Notes: a model not told the origin generated them from the letters alone. 64,000 bases of DNA from Sinimarinibacterium flocculans (GCF_003201205.1 NZ_QICN01000002.1:47686-111685); one strand, 5' to 3'. Shown: positions 20,715 to 29,598, counted from the stretch's first letter. A program made the numbers and translations.

Positions 20715-20756
20715 GCCTGCTACGCGGGCTACTCGACCCGATCGGAAAGGATGGGG

Positions 20757-21197
20757 TCAGAACGCGCTGCGCAACAGCCCGTAGAACAGGATGGCGAAGC
20801 CGCCGATCTCGCCGGCGATCAGCGCCACCATGTACACGGTGATCAGCACACCGGGCACGGTGCCGCGGCCGAGCACATGCGGGCGGCGCAGCTGGTTGTC
20901 GGTATCGCGCAGGATGCCGTGCAGGATGTACATCGCGATCGCCGACGCGAAGAACAGGATCGGCACGGCGACGGCCCACAGCGTGCCGGTGGGTCCGAGC
21001 GGCGAGTACGGCACGAACTCGCGCAGCAGGATTGCGGAGAATGCGTACATCAGACTCGTGCGATGCGCGATGTCGACGTAGACCGGCGCCTGCGCAGTCT
21101 CGGCGTTCATGATCGCCACGTACTTCCAGACGCCGGTCAGCAAGCCGCTGGTGAAGAACACGCCGGCGGCGAGCAGGCAGAACAGGTCGGCGGTCAC
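20757..21197 (-). CDS. Small four-helix membrane protein, unknown function
   Basis: 146 residues, GTG start overlapping the stop of the upstream amidase gene (GTGA). Four hydrophobic segments are visible at about 5-25, 50-70, 75-98 and 112-140, separated by short loops with 'YVDIAHRTSLMYAFSAILLREFVPYSP' between the first two. I do not recognise the family. Tight coupling with the nitrilase-family enzyme suggests a joint role. A longer frame reaching 21818 is an antisense-phase shadow of the amidase gene and is not used. Confidence 0.65.
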   Translation of the reverse strand: MTADLFCLLAAGVFFTSGLLTGVWKYVAIMNAETAQAPVYVDIAHRTSLMYAFSAILLREFVPYSPLGPTGTLWAVAVPILFFASAIAMYILHGILRDTDNQLRRPHVLGRGTVPGVLITVYMVALIAGEIGGFAILFYGLLRSAF

Positions 21198-22192
21198 TGG
21201 TGCTTCTCCGCAGCGGCGAGGCCGGCGGCGCGGCCACGGCTCCGGTAGTAGGCCTTGCCGCACAGGTTCTGCTGATGCCAGTAGGCGCGCAGGAACAGCG
21301 GCAGCTCCGGAATCCAGAAGCGCTCCTCGAGCGGCAGTCGCGGCGCCTGCGCGCCAAGGGTGATCTCGGCGACGACCACGCCCGGCCCTTCCTGCGCCTG
21401 GCGCTGTGCGAGCACGTGCCCGTCGGCATCGACGATCTGGGTGCAGCCCACGAACTCGGTGTCGTAGGGCGCCGCCAGCGGCACGCCCGGTGCGACCATG
21501 AACCCGGTGCGGAAGCGGCCGCAGTGCGATGCCTGCAGCACCGGTGCACCGAGCCGCCGCGCGAACTCGGCCGGCGCGTTCTCGGACAGGTAGCGGTTGA
21601 ACTGCGCGAGGGACGCGAGCCCGCGGTTCACGGCGCTGCCCCAGTTGCTCGGCAAGGTCCACCAGTGCGTGCCGGTCACCGCGACGGCGACGCGGCCGAG
21701 CATGCGACGCACGGTCTGCGTGCGGATCAGCTCCCAGCACACCGCGGCGCCGACGCCGCCGAGAGCGGTCTCGAACACGCCGTCGTCGCTGCCGGGACCG
21801 TAGAAGGCGTTCTCCCACATCGTCGGCAAGTCCTTGTCGTGCACGTGCACGCGGCCGTCCGGCTCGACGAAGTGGTAGCGGTTGCTGATCTCGCCGTGCT
21901 GGGCAACCAGCATCGAACCGCCGATCCAGCAGCGATGCCGCGCCGCCAGCTGCCGGAACAGCGCGACGGCCGCGTTGTCCGGTGGCAGCACCGCCTCGTG
22001 GGCGCGGGGATCGAAAGGCAGACGCGAGGTGCAGAATTCGGGAACGGCGATCAGTCGCGCGCCGCTGGCGGCAGCCTCGTCGACGAGACGCTCGATGCGT
22101 TCGAGGTTGGTGGCGACGTCGCCGACTTCGGCGTCGAGCTGGACGGCAGCCGCGCGCATGCGCGGCTCGATCGGAGCGGTCATGGTGTCCAT
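21194..22192 (-). CDS. Carbon-nitrogen hydrolase, nitrilase superfamily
   Basis: About 332 residues. Cytoplasmic amidase/nitrilase with the full Glu-Lys-Cys triad: Glu in 'LIAVPEF', Lys in 'VHDKDLP' and Cys in 'GAAVCWELIRT'. The N-terminus 'MRAAAVQLDAEVGDVATNLERI' is the usual first strand. The start is uncertain among in-frame ATGs at 22192 and 22183; neither has a strong ribosome site. The distinctive C-terminus ('FWIPELPLFLRAYWHQQNLCG') is not typical of NAD synthetase or omega-amidase, so the substrate stays open. Operon with the following small membrane protein. Confidence 0.88.
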   Translation of the reverse strand: MDTMTAPIEPRMRAAAVQLDAEVGDVATNLERIERLVDEAAASGARLIAVPEFCTSRLPFDPRAHEAVLPPDNAAVALFRQLAARHRCWIGGSMLVAQHGEISNRYHFVEPDGRVHVHDKDLPTMWENAFYGPGSDDGVFETALGGVGAAVCWELIRTQTVRRMLGRVAVAVTGTHWWTLPSNWGSAVNRGLASLAQFNRYLSENAPAEFARRLGAPVLQASHCGRFRTGFMVAPGVPLAAPYDTEFVGCTQIVDADGHVLAQRQAQEGPGVVVAEITLGAQAPRLPLEERFWIPELPLFLRAYWHQQNLCGKAYYRSRGRAAGLAAAEKHQ

Positions 22193-22247
22193 GCGAGCAG
22201 GCCCGACGCGCATTCTGCGCACCGGTCCCGCCGGACGCCCCACCCGC

Positions 22248-22538
22248 TCAGGCGCCGCTGTGCCGCTCGCCGAGCGTGCCGGGAACGATGCCCGACAGCG
22301 CCGGCGCCGATCGCAGGCCGTGCAAGCCGCGCAGGGCCGGCGGCTGTCGCGCGGCCAGCGCCTCGTGCATGTCGACGCGAATCTGCAGCAGCGCGCGGTT
22401 GCCCTGATCGGCGATCACGGCGGCGACACCGGTGTCGCGTGCCGGAGCGGGCGGCGGGAGCGGCTCGCCGGCGGCGACGGCCGGCACCAGGGCGCCGAGG
22501 AGCATGACAGCGGCGAATACAGGATGATTGTTGCGCAT
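22248..22538 (-). CDS. Small periplasmic protein, unknown function
   Basis: 96 residues with an ATG preceded by CGGAG. The first 22 residues are a good signal peptide (ends Ala-Val-Ala-Ala). The mature peptide is Pro/Ala-rich at first, then has 'DQGNRALLQIRVDMHEALAAR', which may form a helix. No family recognised. It is divergent from the LysR regulator gene, which could control it, and is followed 56 bases on by the amidase gene on the same strand. Confidence 0.5.
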   Translation of the reverse strand: MRNNHPVFAAVMLLGALVPAVAAGEPLPPPAPARDTGVAAVIADQGNRALLQIRVDMHEALAARQPPALRGLHGLRSAPALSGIVPGTLGERHSGA

Positions 22539-22690
22539 GGTTGACTCCGGTTGATGCGGGGGGTGCCGGCGGCATGAAAAACCTCTTCTTCCTAGGAATT
22601 TCTGCCGAACTGGCCGACATTCTCGACTTGCTAGACACCCCGCTCAAACGATACGTTTGCATCGCTTGCATGCGTTACAGGAATGCATCA

Positions 22691-23653
22691 ATGGCCCGGC
22701 GCGACCTTCCCCAGCTCGACCTGCTCACCGGCTTCGAAGCCGCGGCACGCCACCTGTCCTTCACCAAGGCCGCGGCCGAGCTGTTCCTGACCCAATCGGC
22801 GATCAGCCGCCAGGTGCAGGCGCTGGAGGCGCAGATCGGCACGCCGCTGTTCCAGCGCCGCCATCGGGCGCTGCTGCTGACCGATGCGGGTCAGCTGCTC
22901 TATCGCAGCACCCAGGACGTGCTCGGTCTGCTCGAGGCGGCGACCCGCGAGATCCGCGGCCTGCACACCGCGCGCACGCTGACGGTGACGACGACGATCT
23001 CCTTCGCATCGCTGTGGCTGATTCCGCGACTGCCGCGCTTTCGCGAGCACCACCCGCAGATCGACGTGCGCATCTCGGCCGACCACGCGGTCTTCGACCT
23101 GTCGCGCGACCGCATCGACGTCGCGATCCGCTACTGCGCACCGGAACGCGCACCGGCGCAGGCGACGAAGCTGTTCGGCGAATCGGTGGTGCCGATGTGC
23201 AGTCCGGCGCTGCTCCGCGACCGCAAGCGGCCGCTGCGCGTGCCGGCGGACCTGCGGCATCACGTGCTGCTGCACGACGACTACCTCGACTCCACGCCGT
23301 GGCTGGAGTGGGGCAACTGGTTGCAGTCGCAGGGGCTCGGCGACCTGAAGCCGGCCGGCGACCTGCGCTTCTCGATCTACGACCAAATGATCCAGGCGGC
23401 GCTGGAGGGCCAGGGCGTCGCGCTCGGACGCCTGCCGCTGCTGACGCAGCACCTGCGCTCGCGCCGGCTGGTGATGCCCTTCGCGGACGGCCATCGCAGC
23501 GGCGATGAACCGACCTCGTCGCGCGCCTTCTACCTGATCACCGAACCGCGCGCCGCCCTCCGGCCCGAGGTGCAGGCCTTCGTCGACTGGGTGCTCGCGG
23601 AAACCGCCGAGGCGCCCGCGAGAACGGCCGGGGTCCCTGCAGTGCGACGCTGA
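22691..23653 (+). CDS. LysR-family regulator, GcvA-like
   Basis: 320 residues from the ATG at 22691, chosen because 'MARRDLPQLDLLTGFEAAARHLSFTKAA' is the standard start of GcvA/AmpR-type LysR proteins; the open frame to 22541 is non-conserved-looking leader. HTH with 'AELFLTQSAISRQVQALEAQIGTPLF', then a two-lobed effector domain ('TVTTTISFASLWLIPRLPRF', 'DRIDVAIRY'). Effector unknown. Divergent from the small periplasmic protein gene. The leader contains two near-copies of TTGCATCGC/TTGCATGCG at about 22656-22675 that could be part of its binding site. Confidence 0.92.
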   Translation: MARRDLPQLDLLTGFEAAARHLSFTKAAAELFLTQSAISRQVQALEAQIGTPLFQRRHRALLLTDAGQLLYRSTQDVLGLLEAATREIRGLHTARTLTVTTTISFASLWLIPRLPRFREHHPQIDVRISADHAVFDLSRDRIDVAIRYCAPERAPAQATKLFGESVVPMCSPALLRDRKRPLRVPADLRHHVLLHDDYLDSTPWLEWGNWLQSQGLGDLKPAGDLRFSIYDQMIQAALEGQGVALGRLPLLTQHLRSRRLVMPFADGHRSGDEPTSSRAFYLITEPRAALRPEVQAFVDWVLAETAEAPARTAGVPAVRR

Positions 23654-23762
23654 ACGCGCGCTGATCGACGCGGCGCGCAGGATCAGCCGCGATTCAGCGC
23701 GGCGTTCCTATCGTGCGTCCCGCAGAGCGTGGCTTTGCGCTCGACGCATGAGGCATATGGAC

Positions 23763-24125
23763 ATGAACAAGATGACCGTGGGAATCGTGAGCGGTGTTGC
23801 GGCAGCTGTCGTGGTCACGTCGGCGATGGTGTTTGCGACCCGCTCGGACGAGGCAAACGAGGTCGCGGCAACCAAGACCGAGTGCACGACCGAACGCGTC
23901 GTCACCAACAAGGAATGGGGCAAGAACTCGGTGGCCGGCACCATCATCGGCGGCGCCGCGGGTGCCGCGATCGGCCACCAGTTTGGCGGTGGTAGCGGCA
24001 AGGACGCCGCTACGGCAGCGGGTGCCGTGGGCGGCGCCTACGTCGGCAACAAGGTCGCGAAAGAGAACTACCCGGATCAGGAAGTGAGCTATCGCGAGAA
24101 CTGCCGCGAAGTGCCGGCCGGCTGA
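23763..24125 (+). CDS. Glycine-zipper 2TM-domain protein (17 kDa surface antigen-like)
   Basis: About 120 residues; of three close in-frame ATGs, the one at 23763 has a GAGG site at a normal distance. A hydrophobic N-terminal segment (signal or anchor) precedes a Cys, then the glycine zipper 'SVAGTIIGGAAGAAIGHQFGGGSGKDAATAAGAVGGAYVGN', the Gly_zip_2TM pattern found in Rickettsia 17 kDa antigen and SlyB-like envelope proteins. Two further cysteines flank the end. Monocistronic, followed by a strong terminator. Likely an envelope integrity protein; precise role unknown. Confidence 0.87.
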   Translation: MNKMTVGIVSGVAAAVVVTSAMVFATRSDEANEVAATKTECTTERVVTNKEWGKNSVAGTIIGGAAGAAIGHQFGGGSGKDAATAAGAVGGAYVGNKVAKENYPDQEVSYRENCREVPAG

Positions 24126-24170
24126 TCCGGCCGCACACGCCAAGTCACCGGCCGCAGCCGCCGGTGGCGG

Positions 24171-24201
24171 AAAGAGCGGGCCGCAAGGCCCGTTCTTTTT
24201 T
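24171..24201 (+). terminator. Rho-independent terminator after the glycine-zipper gene
   Basis: A GC-rich stem (GAGCGGGCC with GGCCCGTTC, one G-T pair, loop GCAA) is followed directly by six T residues at 24196-24201. The A-run before the stem can pair with the T-run, so it may also work in the reverse direction. It lies about 45 bases after the stop codon. Confidence 0.9.
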
Positions 24202-24296
24202 CGTGCATGACGGGGTAAGCGGAATTTTCGGCTTGCGATGTGCAGGTCGACTCAATAGCGTGGCGCATTCCTGACGCCTGCACCCCGGACTCCGCC

Positions 24297-25388
24297 ATGC
24301 GACCGCCCGCCGACCCCCCGCTGATCCGCATCACCGACTTCGACGGCGCCCGCGATGCCGCGCGCCCGCTCGACCGTGTCGAGAACGTGCGCGCGGCCGG
24401 CGTCGCCCTGCGCACGCGCATGCTGCGCGGCCGGCCGGTGCCGTACTACCGCTCGATGGAGCTGGTGCGCGTGCCGTACCCGGCGAAGTTCGGCTACCTC
24501 AACGGCTTCGGCACGCTGCCGCCGTTCATTCACCTGTGCAACCGCCTGTTCGTCGTGCAGTTCCACGGCAGCGACGGACTCAAGACGCTGCTCGTGTCGC
24601 CTTCGGACTGGGAGTTTCAGCGCGCCACGCCGTTCTTCAAGCGGCTGGACGAATCGATGGGCGCGTTCTCGAAACTCGGCGAGGCGCTGGTCTTCCGCAA
24701 GGTCGCCACCGTGCTCGAACGGCTCGCCGAGATCGGCCTCGCGCCGGAAGACATCGACTACATCACCTACGATCACCTGCACACGCAGAACCTTACGCGC
24801 TGGCTCGGCGGTCACGGCAAGCCTGCGGTGTTCCCGAACGCCAGGCTGCTGGTGATGCGCGAGGAATGGATGTCGGCGCAGGCGCTGATCCCCTGGCACA
24901 ACCAGTGGTACTGCCCCGGCGGGATCGACGGCGTGCCGATGGACCGCGTGATCCTGCTCGATCACGACACCTTGCTCGGCGAAGGGGTCGCGCTCGTCCG
25001 CACGAAGGGTCACACCGAAGGCAACCACTCGATCGTCGCGCACACGCCGGACGGACTCAAGGTGACCAGCGAGAACGGCGTGAGCCTCGATGCCTACGTG
25101 CCGCAGCTGTCGCGGATTCCCGGCGTCGCCGACTACGCGCGCGCCACCGGCGCGGAAGTCATCCTCAACGGCAACACGCTGGAGTACGGCGTCGACCAGT
25201 ACATCTCGATGGTGCAGGAAAAGGCCATCGCCGGGCCGGACCCGCGCGACGAGCGACTGCCGAACCTCGCGCCGTCGTCGGAGTCGGCGGGCTACTGGCT
25301 GTTCCCGCGTACCGCGCCGAGCTTCACGGTCGGCGACCTGTGCTACGGCAGCCTGGCACGGCGCGAAACGCCGAGGGCCGCGGCATGA
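24297..25388 (+). CDS. Metallo-beta-lactamase-fold hydrolase
   Basis: 363 residues from the ATG at 24297. The fold is suggested by 'DIDYITYDHLHTQNLTRWL', an HxH box where the usual HxHxDH has Gln-Asn in place of Asp-His, and by 'LVRTKGHTEGNHSIVAHTPDG', the second His site. 'LLVSPSDWEFQRATPFFKRL' and the long C-terminus do not match glyoxalase II or lactonases I know. The missing second half of the first motif means metal content is uncertain. Its stop overlaps the start of the SDR gene (ATGA), so the two proteins probably work in one pathway. Confidence 0.75.
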   Translation: MRPPADPPLIRITDFDGARDAARPLDRVENVRAAGVALRTRMLRGRPVPYYRSMELVRVPYPAKFGYLNGFGTLPPFIHLCNRLFVVQFHGSDGLKTLLVSPSDWEFQRATPFFKRLDESMGAFSKLGEALVFRKVATVLERLAEIGLAPEDIDYITYDHLHTQNLTRWLGGHGKPAVFPNARLLVMREEWMSAQALIPWHNQWYCPGGIDGVPMDRVILLDHDTLLGEGVALVRTKGHTEGNHSIVAHTPDGLKVTSENGVSLDAYVPQLSRIPGVADYARATGAEVILNGNTLEYGVDQYISMVQEKAIAGPDPRDERLPNLAPSSESAGYWLFPRTAPSFTVGDLCYGSLARRETPRAAA

Positions 25389-26206
25389 GCGCCGTGCAGG
25401 AGCAGGTCCACCTGGTCACCGGCGCCGCGTCGGGCATCGGCCTGCATCTGGCCACCGAACTGCTGCGCCGCGGCGCACGCGTCTGCGCCGCCGACGTCAA
25501 CCGCGACGGACTGTCGACGCTGCAGGCCCATGCCCAGAACGACCGGCTGCTCGCGGCAACGCTCGACGTGCGCGATCCGGCGCAATGGTCGGCGCTGATC
25601 GGGCAGGTTCTCGACCGCTGGCAGCGGCTCGACGTGCTGATGAACGTGGCCGGCGTGATCCGGCCGGGCTGGGTCCACGCGTTCAGCGCCGACGACGTGC
25701 ACCTGCAGCTCGACATCAACACCAAGGGCGTGATCTTCGGCACGCAGGCCGCAACGCGGGTGATGCTCGACCAGGGCCACGGCCGCATCATCAACATCGC
25801 CTCGCTGGCCGGCGTCGCGCCGGTGCCGGGGCTGGCGCTGTACTCGGCCTCGAAGTTCGCGGTGCGCGGCTTCACGCTCGCGGTCGCCTTCGAGCTGCGC
25901 GAGAAGAACATCCGGGTCACGGCCATCTGCCCGGATGCGGTGCAAACGCCGATGCTCGACCAGCAGGTCGACCGCGAGGAGGCGGCGATGACGTTTTCCG
26001 GCAGTCCTTCGCCGCTGACCGTCGAGGACATCGGCCGCGCCGTCTTCGAGCGCGCCCTGCCGCATGCGCCGCTGGAGATCACGCTGCCCGCCCATCGCGG
26101 CGCGATGGCCAAGTTCGGCAGTCTGTTCCCGGGTGCCAGTGTCGGCCTGCTCGCGCGTCTGCGCGAACTCGGGCGCGCCCGCCAGCAGCAGCGGCGCCGG
26201 AGCTGA
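25385..26206 (+). CDS. Short-chain dehydrogenase/reductase
   Basis: 273 residues. Classical SDR: cofactor motif 'VTGAASGIGLHLA' (TGxxxGIG), 'CAADVNRDGL' whose Asp favours NAD, 'VLMNVAGVIRPG' (NNAG-like), catalytic Ser in 'IINIASLAG' and 'YSASK' with the catalytic Tyr and Lys. Cytoplasmic oxidoreductase of unknown substrate. The final 40 residues are basic and Gln/Arg-rich. Translationally coupled to the preceding metallo-hydrolase. Confidence 0.92.
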   Translation: MSAVQEQVHLVTGAASGIGLHLATELLRRGARVCAADVNRDGLSTLQAHAQNDRLLAATLDVRDPAQWSALIGQVLDRWQRLDVLMNVAGVIRPGWVHAFSADDVHLQLDINTKGVIFGTQAATRVMLDQGHGRIINIASLAGVAPVPGLALYSASKFAVRGFTLAVAFELREKNIRVTAICPDAVQTPMLDQQVDREEAAMTFSGSPSPLTVEDIGRAVFERALPHAPLEITLPAHRGAMAKFGSLFPGASVGLLARLRELGRARQQQRRRS

Positions 26207-26267
26207 GCCGCCCGCGGCGCACCCCCGCCGACAGCGGGCAGAAAGGCGCGCCCGCTACACTGCCGGC

Positions 26268-27218
26268 ATGAGCGCCGAACTGCCCGTCGCCTGGATCACG
26301 CACCCGCTGTGCGCGCGGCACCTCATCGAGGAGGGCCATCCGGAATCGCCGGAGCGTCTGGCCGCGATCGAGGACCGCCTGCTGATCGGCGGTCTCGGCG
26401 GCTTCATGCAGCGCCACGAGGCGCCCGAGGCCAGCCGCGAGCAGCTGCTGCGCGCGCACACCGCCGCGCATGTCGACCATGTGCTCGCGCATCGGCGGAT
26501 CGGACCGCGACGTGTCGACATCGACGGCGAGACGGCCTACACGCAGTACACGGTCGATGCGGCGCTGCGCGCGGCCGGGGCCGGCGTCGATGCCGTCGAG
26601 CGTGCGTTGCGTGGCGAGGCCGGCCTCGGCTTCTGCGCGGTGCGGCCACCCGGCCATCACGCCGAACGCGCCCGAGCGATGGGCTTCTGCTTCTTCAACA
26701 ACGTCGCCGTCGCCGCCGCCCACGCGCTCGCCTGCGGCCTCGAGCGCGTCGCCGTCGTCGACTTCGACGTGCACTACGGCAACGGCACGGCCGACATCTT
26801 CCGCGACGACCCGCGCGTACTGCTGCTGTCGAGCTACCAGCATCCGCTGTACCCATGCTGGACCGGCGCGCCCGAAGCCGCCAATCTCGTCGACGTGCCG
26901 CTGCCCGCCTATACCCGCAGCGACGCGTTCCGCGCCGCGGTCACGGCGGCCTGGCTGCCGGCGCTGGAGGCGCAGCGACCGCAGATGATCTTCGTGTCGG
27001 CCGGCTTCGACGCGCATGCGGCGGATCCGCTCGCCGACCTGCGGCTGAGCTACGACGACTATCGCTGGCTCGGCGCACTGATCCGCGACATCGCCGCCGA
27101 CACCGCGCAACAGCGCGTCGTCGCCACGCTGGAGGGCGGCTACGATCTCACGGCACTCGCGCGCAGCGTCGAGGCCTTCCTCTCGCCGTTCCTGGGCGCC
27201 GAGCTGCTGCCGGCCTGA
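26268..27218 (+). CDS. Histone deacetylase-family protein (AcuC/class II HDAC-like)
   Basis: 316 residues. Zn-dependent deacetylase fold with the catalytic elements in order: 'HPESPERLAAIEDRL', the paired histidines in 'VRPPGHHAE', the metal Asp and His in 'VVDFDVHYGNGT', the metal Asp in 'VSAGFDAHAADPLADL' and the Tyr in 'LEGGYD'. All are present, so it should be active on acetyl-lysine or acetylpolyamines. Only four bases separate it from a Pat-type protein acetyltransferase gene, which makes protein-lysine deacetylation the best guess. Confidence 0.9.
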   Translation: MSAELPVAWITHPLCARHLIEEGHPESPERLAAIEDRLLIGGLGGFMQRHEAPEASREQLLRAHTAAHVDHVLAHRRIGPRRVDIDGETAYTQYTVDAALRAAGAGVDAVERALRGEAGLGFCAVRPPGHHAERARAMGFCFFNNVAVAAAHALACGLERVAVVDFDVHYGNGTADIFRDDPRVLLLSSYQHPLYPCWTGAPEAANLVDVPLPAYTRSDAFRAAVTAAWLPALEAQRPQMIFVSAGFDAHAADPLADLRLSYDDYRWLGALIRDIAADTAQQRVVATLEGGYDLTALARSVEAFLSPFLGAELLPA

Positions 27219-27222
27219 CGCC

Positions 27223-29598
27223 ATGAGCATCCGCAACCTCGACGCCCTGTTCCGACCGCGGACGGTTGCCGTCGTCGGCGCTCCCGCGGACCGGCCGGGT
27301 GCGCAACTCATGCGCCAGCTCGATGCGCTCGATCCCGCGCGCCGGACGATCCTGCTGGGCGAGCGCGACGGCTGGACCCGCGCACGTCGTCCGGGCGATC
27401 TGCCGCCGTCCGAGCTGGTCGTCGTGCTCGACCCCGAACCGGTGACGCCGCGCCTGGTGCGCCGGCTGGCCGACAACGGCAGCCGCGGCATGATCTGGGC
27501 CTGCGACGCGCCGGTGCCGGTCGCGGTGCTGCGCGCCGGTCACGACGCGACACTGCGCGTGCTCGGCCCGCGCACCGGCGGCACGGCGCACGCGCACGGC
27601 ATCACCGCCTCGGCCTGGCCGCTGCCGGGTGCCGGCACCACGGCGCTGATCGCGCAGTCGCGCTCGATCACCGCCGCCGCCCTCGACTGGGCGGCCGGTC
27701 ACGCGCTCGGCTTTTCGTGGATGGCGGTGACCGGCGGCGAAGCCGACGTCGACGTCGGCGATCTGCTCGATCATGCGGCGCTCGATCCGCGCACGCAGGC
27801 CGTGGTGCTGCAACTCTCGCGTGTGCGCTCGGCGCGCAAGTTCATGTCGGCGGCACGCGCCTGCGCGCGCTCCAAGCCGGTCGTCGTGCTGCAGACTCCC
27901 GACGCAGACAGCGCCGGAACGCCGCAGGACCCGGTGTTCTCGGCGGCGTTCCGTCGTGCCGGGCTGGTCGAGGTCGATCGCGTCACCGCATTGTTCTCGG
28001 CGCTGGCCGCGCTCGACCGCGTCGGCGAGGCCGCCACCGGCGAGGTCGCGGTCTTCGGCAACGGCGCCGGCATCTGCCAGCTCGCGCACGCGGCACTGCT
28101 GCGCGAGGGCCTGACCCCGGCCGCTGCGGGCGAGGTCTCGCGCGCCCGCATCCTCGAACAGGCGCCGCTGGCGCGCATGCATGCCGGTGCGGTGGATCTC
28201 GACCTCGCCGACGACCACGCGACCATCGGCGCGCTGCGCATCGCCCTGTCCTCGCCGCTGGTGGACTTCGTCATGCTCGTGCGCAGCCCGTCGCCGGGCC
28301 TCGACGACGAGGCGCTTGCACGCCGTCTGGTCGACGCCGGCCTGCGCGAGAAGCTGGTGGTGGTGTTTCTCGGCCAGCAGCGCGCCGCCCCGGCCCTGCG
28401 TCGCTGCGCCGAAGCCCGGATTCCGGCCTTCGCGTCGGTCGAGGCCGCTGCGCGCGCGCTGCGCTACCGGCGCGAGCACCGCCACACGCAGGACATGCTG
28501 ATGCAGACGCCGACGCTGGACCCGCTGGTCCACGCCGGCGACGGTCCGCCCCGCTTGGCGCCGGCGAAACGCGGCAGCCCGCCGCGCATCCTGCCCGCGG
28601 ACGAGGCGCAGGCCCTGCTCGGCGCCTACGGCCTGCAGCCGGCCGCGTGGATCGGCGGCGAGGGCCGCGGCCTGCGCGTGCGGTTGCGTCGGCACCCGCA
28701 GCTCGGCACGCACCTGCAGATGCGGCTCGACCCCGCGTCCGCGTTCGCACCGACCACCTGGGCGCTGCCGCCGCTCGACGACGTCATCACCGCGATCAAG
28801 CTGCGCGAGGTCGGCCTCGGCGAGCGCGAACAGGCCCCGCCGGGGCTGCGCATCCGCGACTACGCCCTGGCCGTCGCGCGTCTCGCCCAGCTCGCGGTCG
28901 AACAGCCGCGCATCGCCGAGGCCGACCTGCGTCTCGTGCCGGCCGACGACATCGCCGAGGTCGGCTTCGCGCGCATCACCGTCGACGCCGCGGCGCCGCC
29001 CGAGCGCAGCCGCCTCGCGCTCGCGCCGTATCCGGCGGAACTCGAACACTTCGCGATGCTGCGCGACGGCCGCCGCTACCGCATCCGGGCGATCCATCCG
29101 ACCGACGAACCGGCGCTGATACGCATGCTGTCGCAGGCCGGGCCGGAAGACATCCGCCTGCGCTTCTTCCGCTACATCCGCCAGTTCACGCACGCGATGG
29201 CCGCGCGCATGACGCAGATCGACTACGACCGCGAGATGAGCCTCGTCGCCGTGCCCGAGCAAGGCGAGGAGGAGGTGCTGGGCATGTCCACGCTGGTATT
29301 CGATCCGGACGGCCGCGAGGCCGAGTACGCCGTGCTGATCCGCCGCGAATACGCCGGCCAGCGGCTCGGCCTGCAGCTCATGCAGGACATCCTCGACTAC
29401 GCCGCCGCGCGCGGCACGGCCAGCGTGTACGGCGACGTGCTGATGGAGAACGCCGGCATGCTCGGTCTGGCACAGCGACTGGGCTTTCGTCGCACCGCGC
29501 ACCCGGACGACCCCGGCTGCGTGCGCGTGCTGATCTCGCCGAAGCTGCCTGCGGAGCCGCCGCCATGGACGAAAGGACTCTCGTCAGCATCTATCTGA
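27223..29598 (+). CDS. Pat-type protein acetyltransferase (acyl-CoA synthetase-like domain plus GNAT)
   Basis: 791 residues. The N-terminal CoA-binding fold ('LDALFRPRTVAVVGAPADRPG') and succinyl-CoA-ligase-like middle resemble NDP-forming acetyl-CoA synthetase. A shortened ATP-grasp remnant starts near residue 445 ('ILPADEAQALLGAYGLQPA'), and a GNAT domain spans about 616-775 ('YRIRAIHPTDEPALIRML', 'AVLIRREYAGQRLGLQLM'). This is the architecture of PatZ/YfiQ protein-lysine acetyltransferases, which use acetyl-CoA to silence enzymes such as acetyl-CoA synthetase. It is about 95 residues shorter than Escherichia coli PatZ, mainly in the ATP-grasp part, and its acetyl-CoA loop is atypical. Coupled upstream to the HDAC gene and downstream to a membrane protein gene that overlaps it. 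Confidence 0.85.
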   Translation: MSIRNLDALFRPRTVAVVGAPADRPGAQLMRQLDALDPARRTILLGERDGWTRARRPGDLPPSELVVVLDPEPVTPRLVRRLADNGSRGMIWACDAPVPVAVLRAGHDATLRVLGPRTGGTAHAHGITASAWPLPGAGTTALIAQSRSITAAALDWAAGHALGFSWMAVTGGEADVDVGDLLDHAALDPRTQAVVLQLSRVRSARKFMSAARACARSKPVVVLQTPDADSAGTPQDPVFSAAFRRAGLVEVDRVTALFSALAALDRVGEAATGEVAVFGNGAGICQLAHAALLREGLTPAAAGEVSRARILEQAPLARMHAGAVDLDLADDHATIGALRIALSSPLVDFVMLVRSPSPGLDDEALARRLVDAGLREKLVVVFLGQQRAAPALRRCAEARIPAFASVEAAARALRYRREHRHTQDMLMQTPTLDPLVHAGDGPPRLAPAKRGSPPRILPADEAQALLGAYGLQPAAWIGGEGRGLRVRLRRHPQLGTHLQMRLDPASAFAPTTWALPPLDDVITAIKLREVGLGEREQAPPGLRIRDYALAVARLAQLAVEQPRIAEADLRLVPADDIAEVGFARITVDAAAPPERSRLALAPYPAELEHFAMLRDGRRYRIRAIHPTDEPALIRMLSQAGPEDIRLRFFRYIRQFTHAMAARMTQIDYDREMSLVAVPEQGEEEVLGMSTLVFDPDGREAEYAVLIRREYAGQRLGLQLMQDILDYAAARGTASVYGDVLMENAGMLGLAQRLGFRRTAHPDDPGCVRVLISPKLPAEPPPWTKGLSSASI

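Noticed and set aside
20757..21818. 353-residue form of the small membrane protein
   Set aside because: The N-terminal two thirds overlap the amidase gene out of phase and are Arg-rich shadow sequence; the GTG at 21197 with a GTGA overlap is the sensible start.
27717..29564. Upstream part of a 1030-codon plus-strand frame that ends in the DUF4010 gene
   Set aside because: This part is a frame-shifted, Arg-rich reading of the acetyltransferase gene; only the portion from 29565 is genuine.
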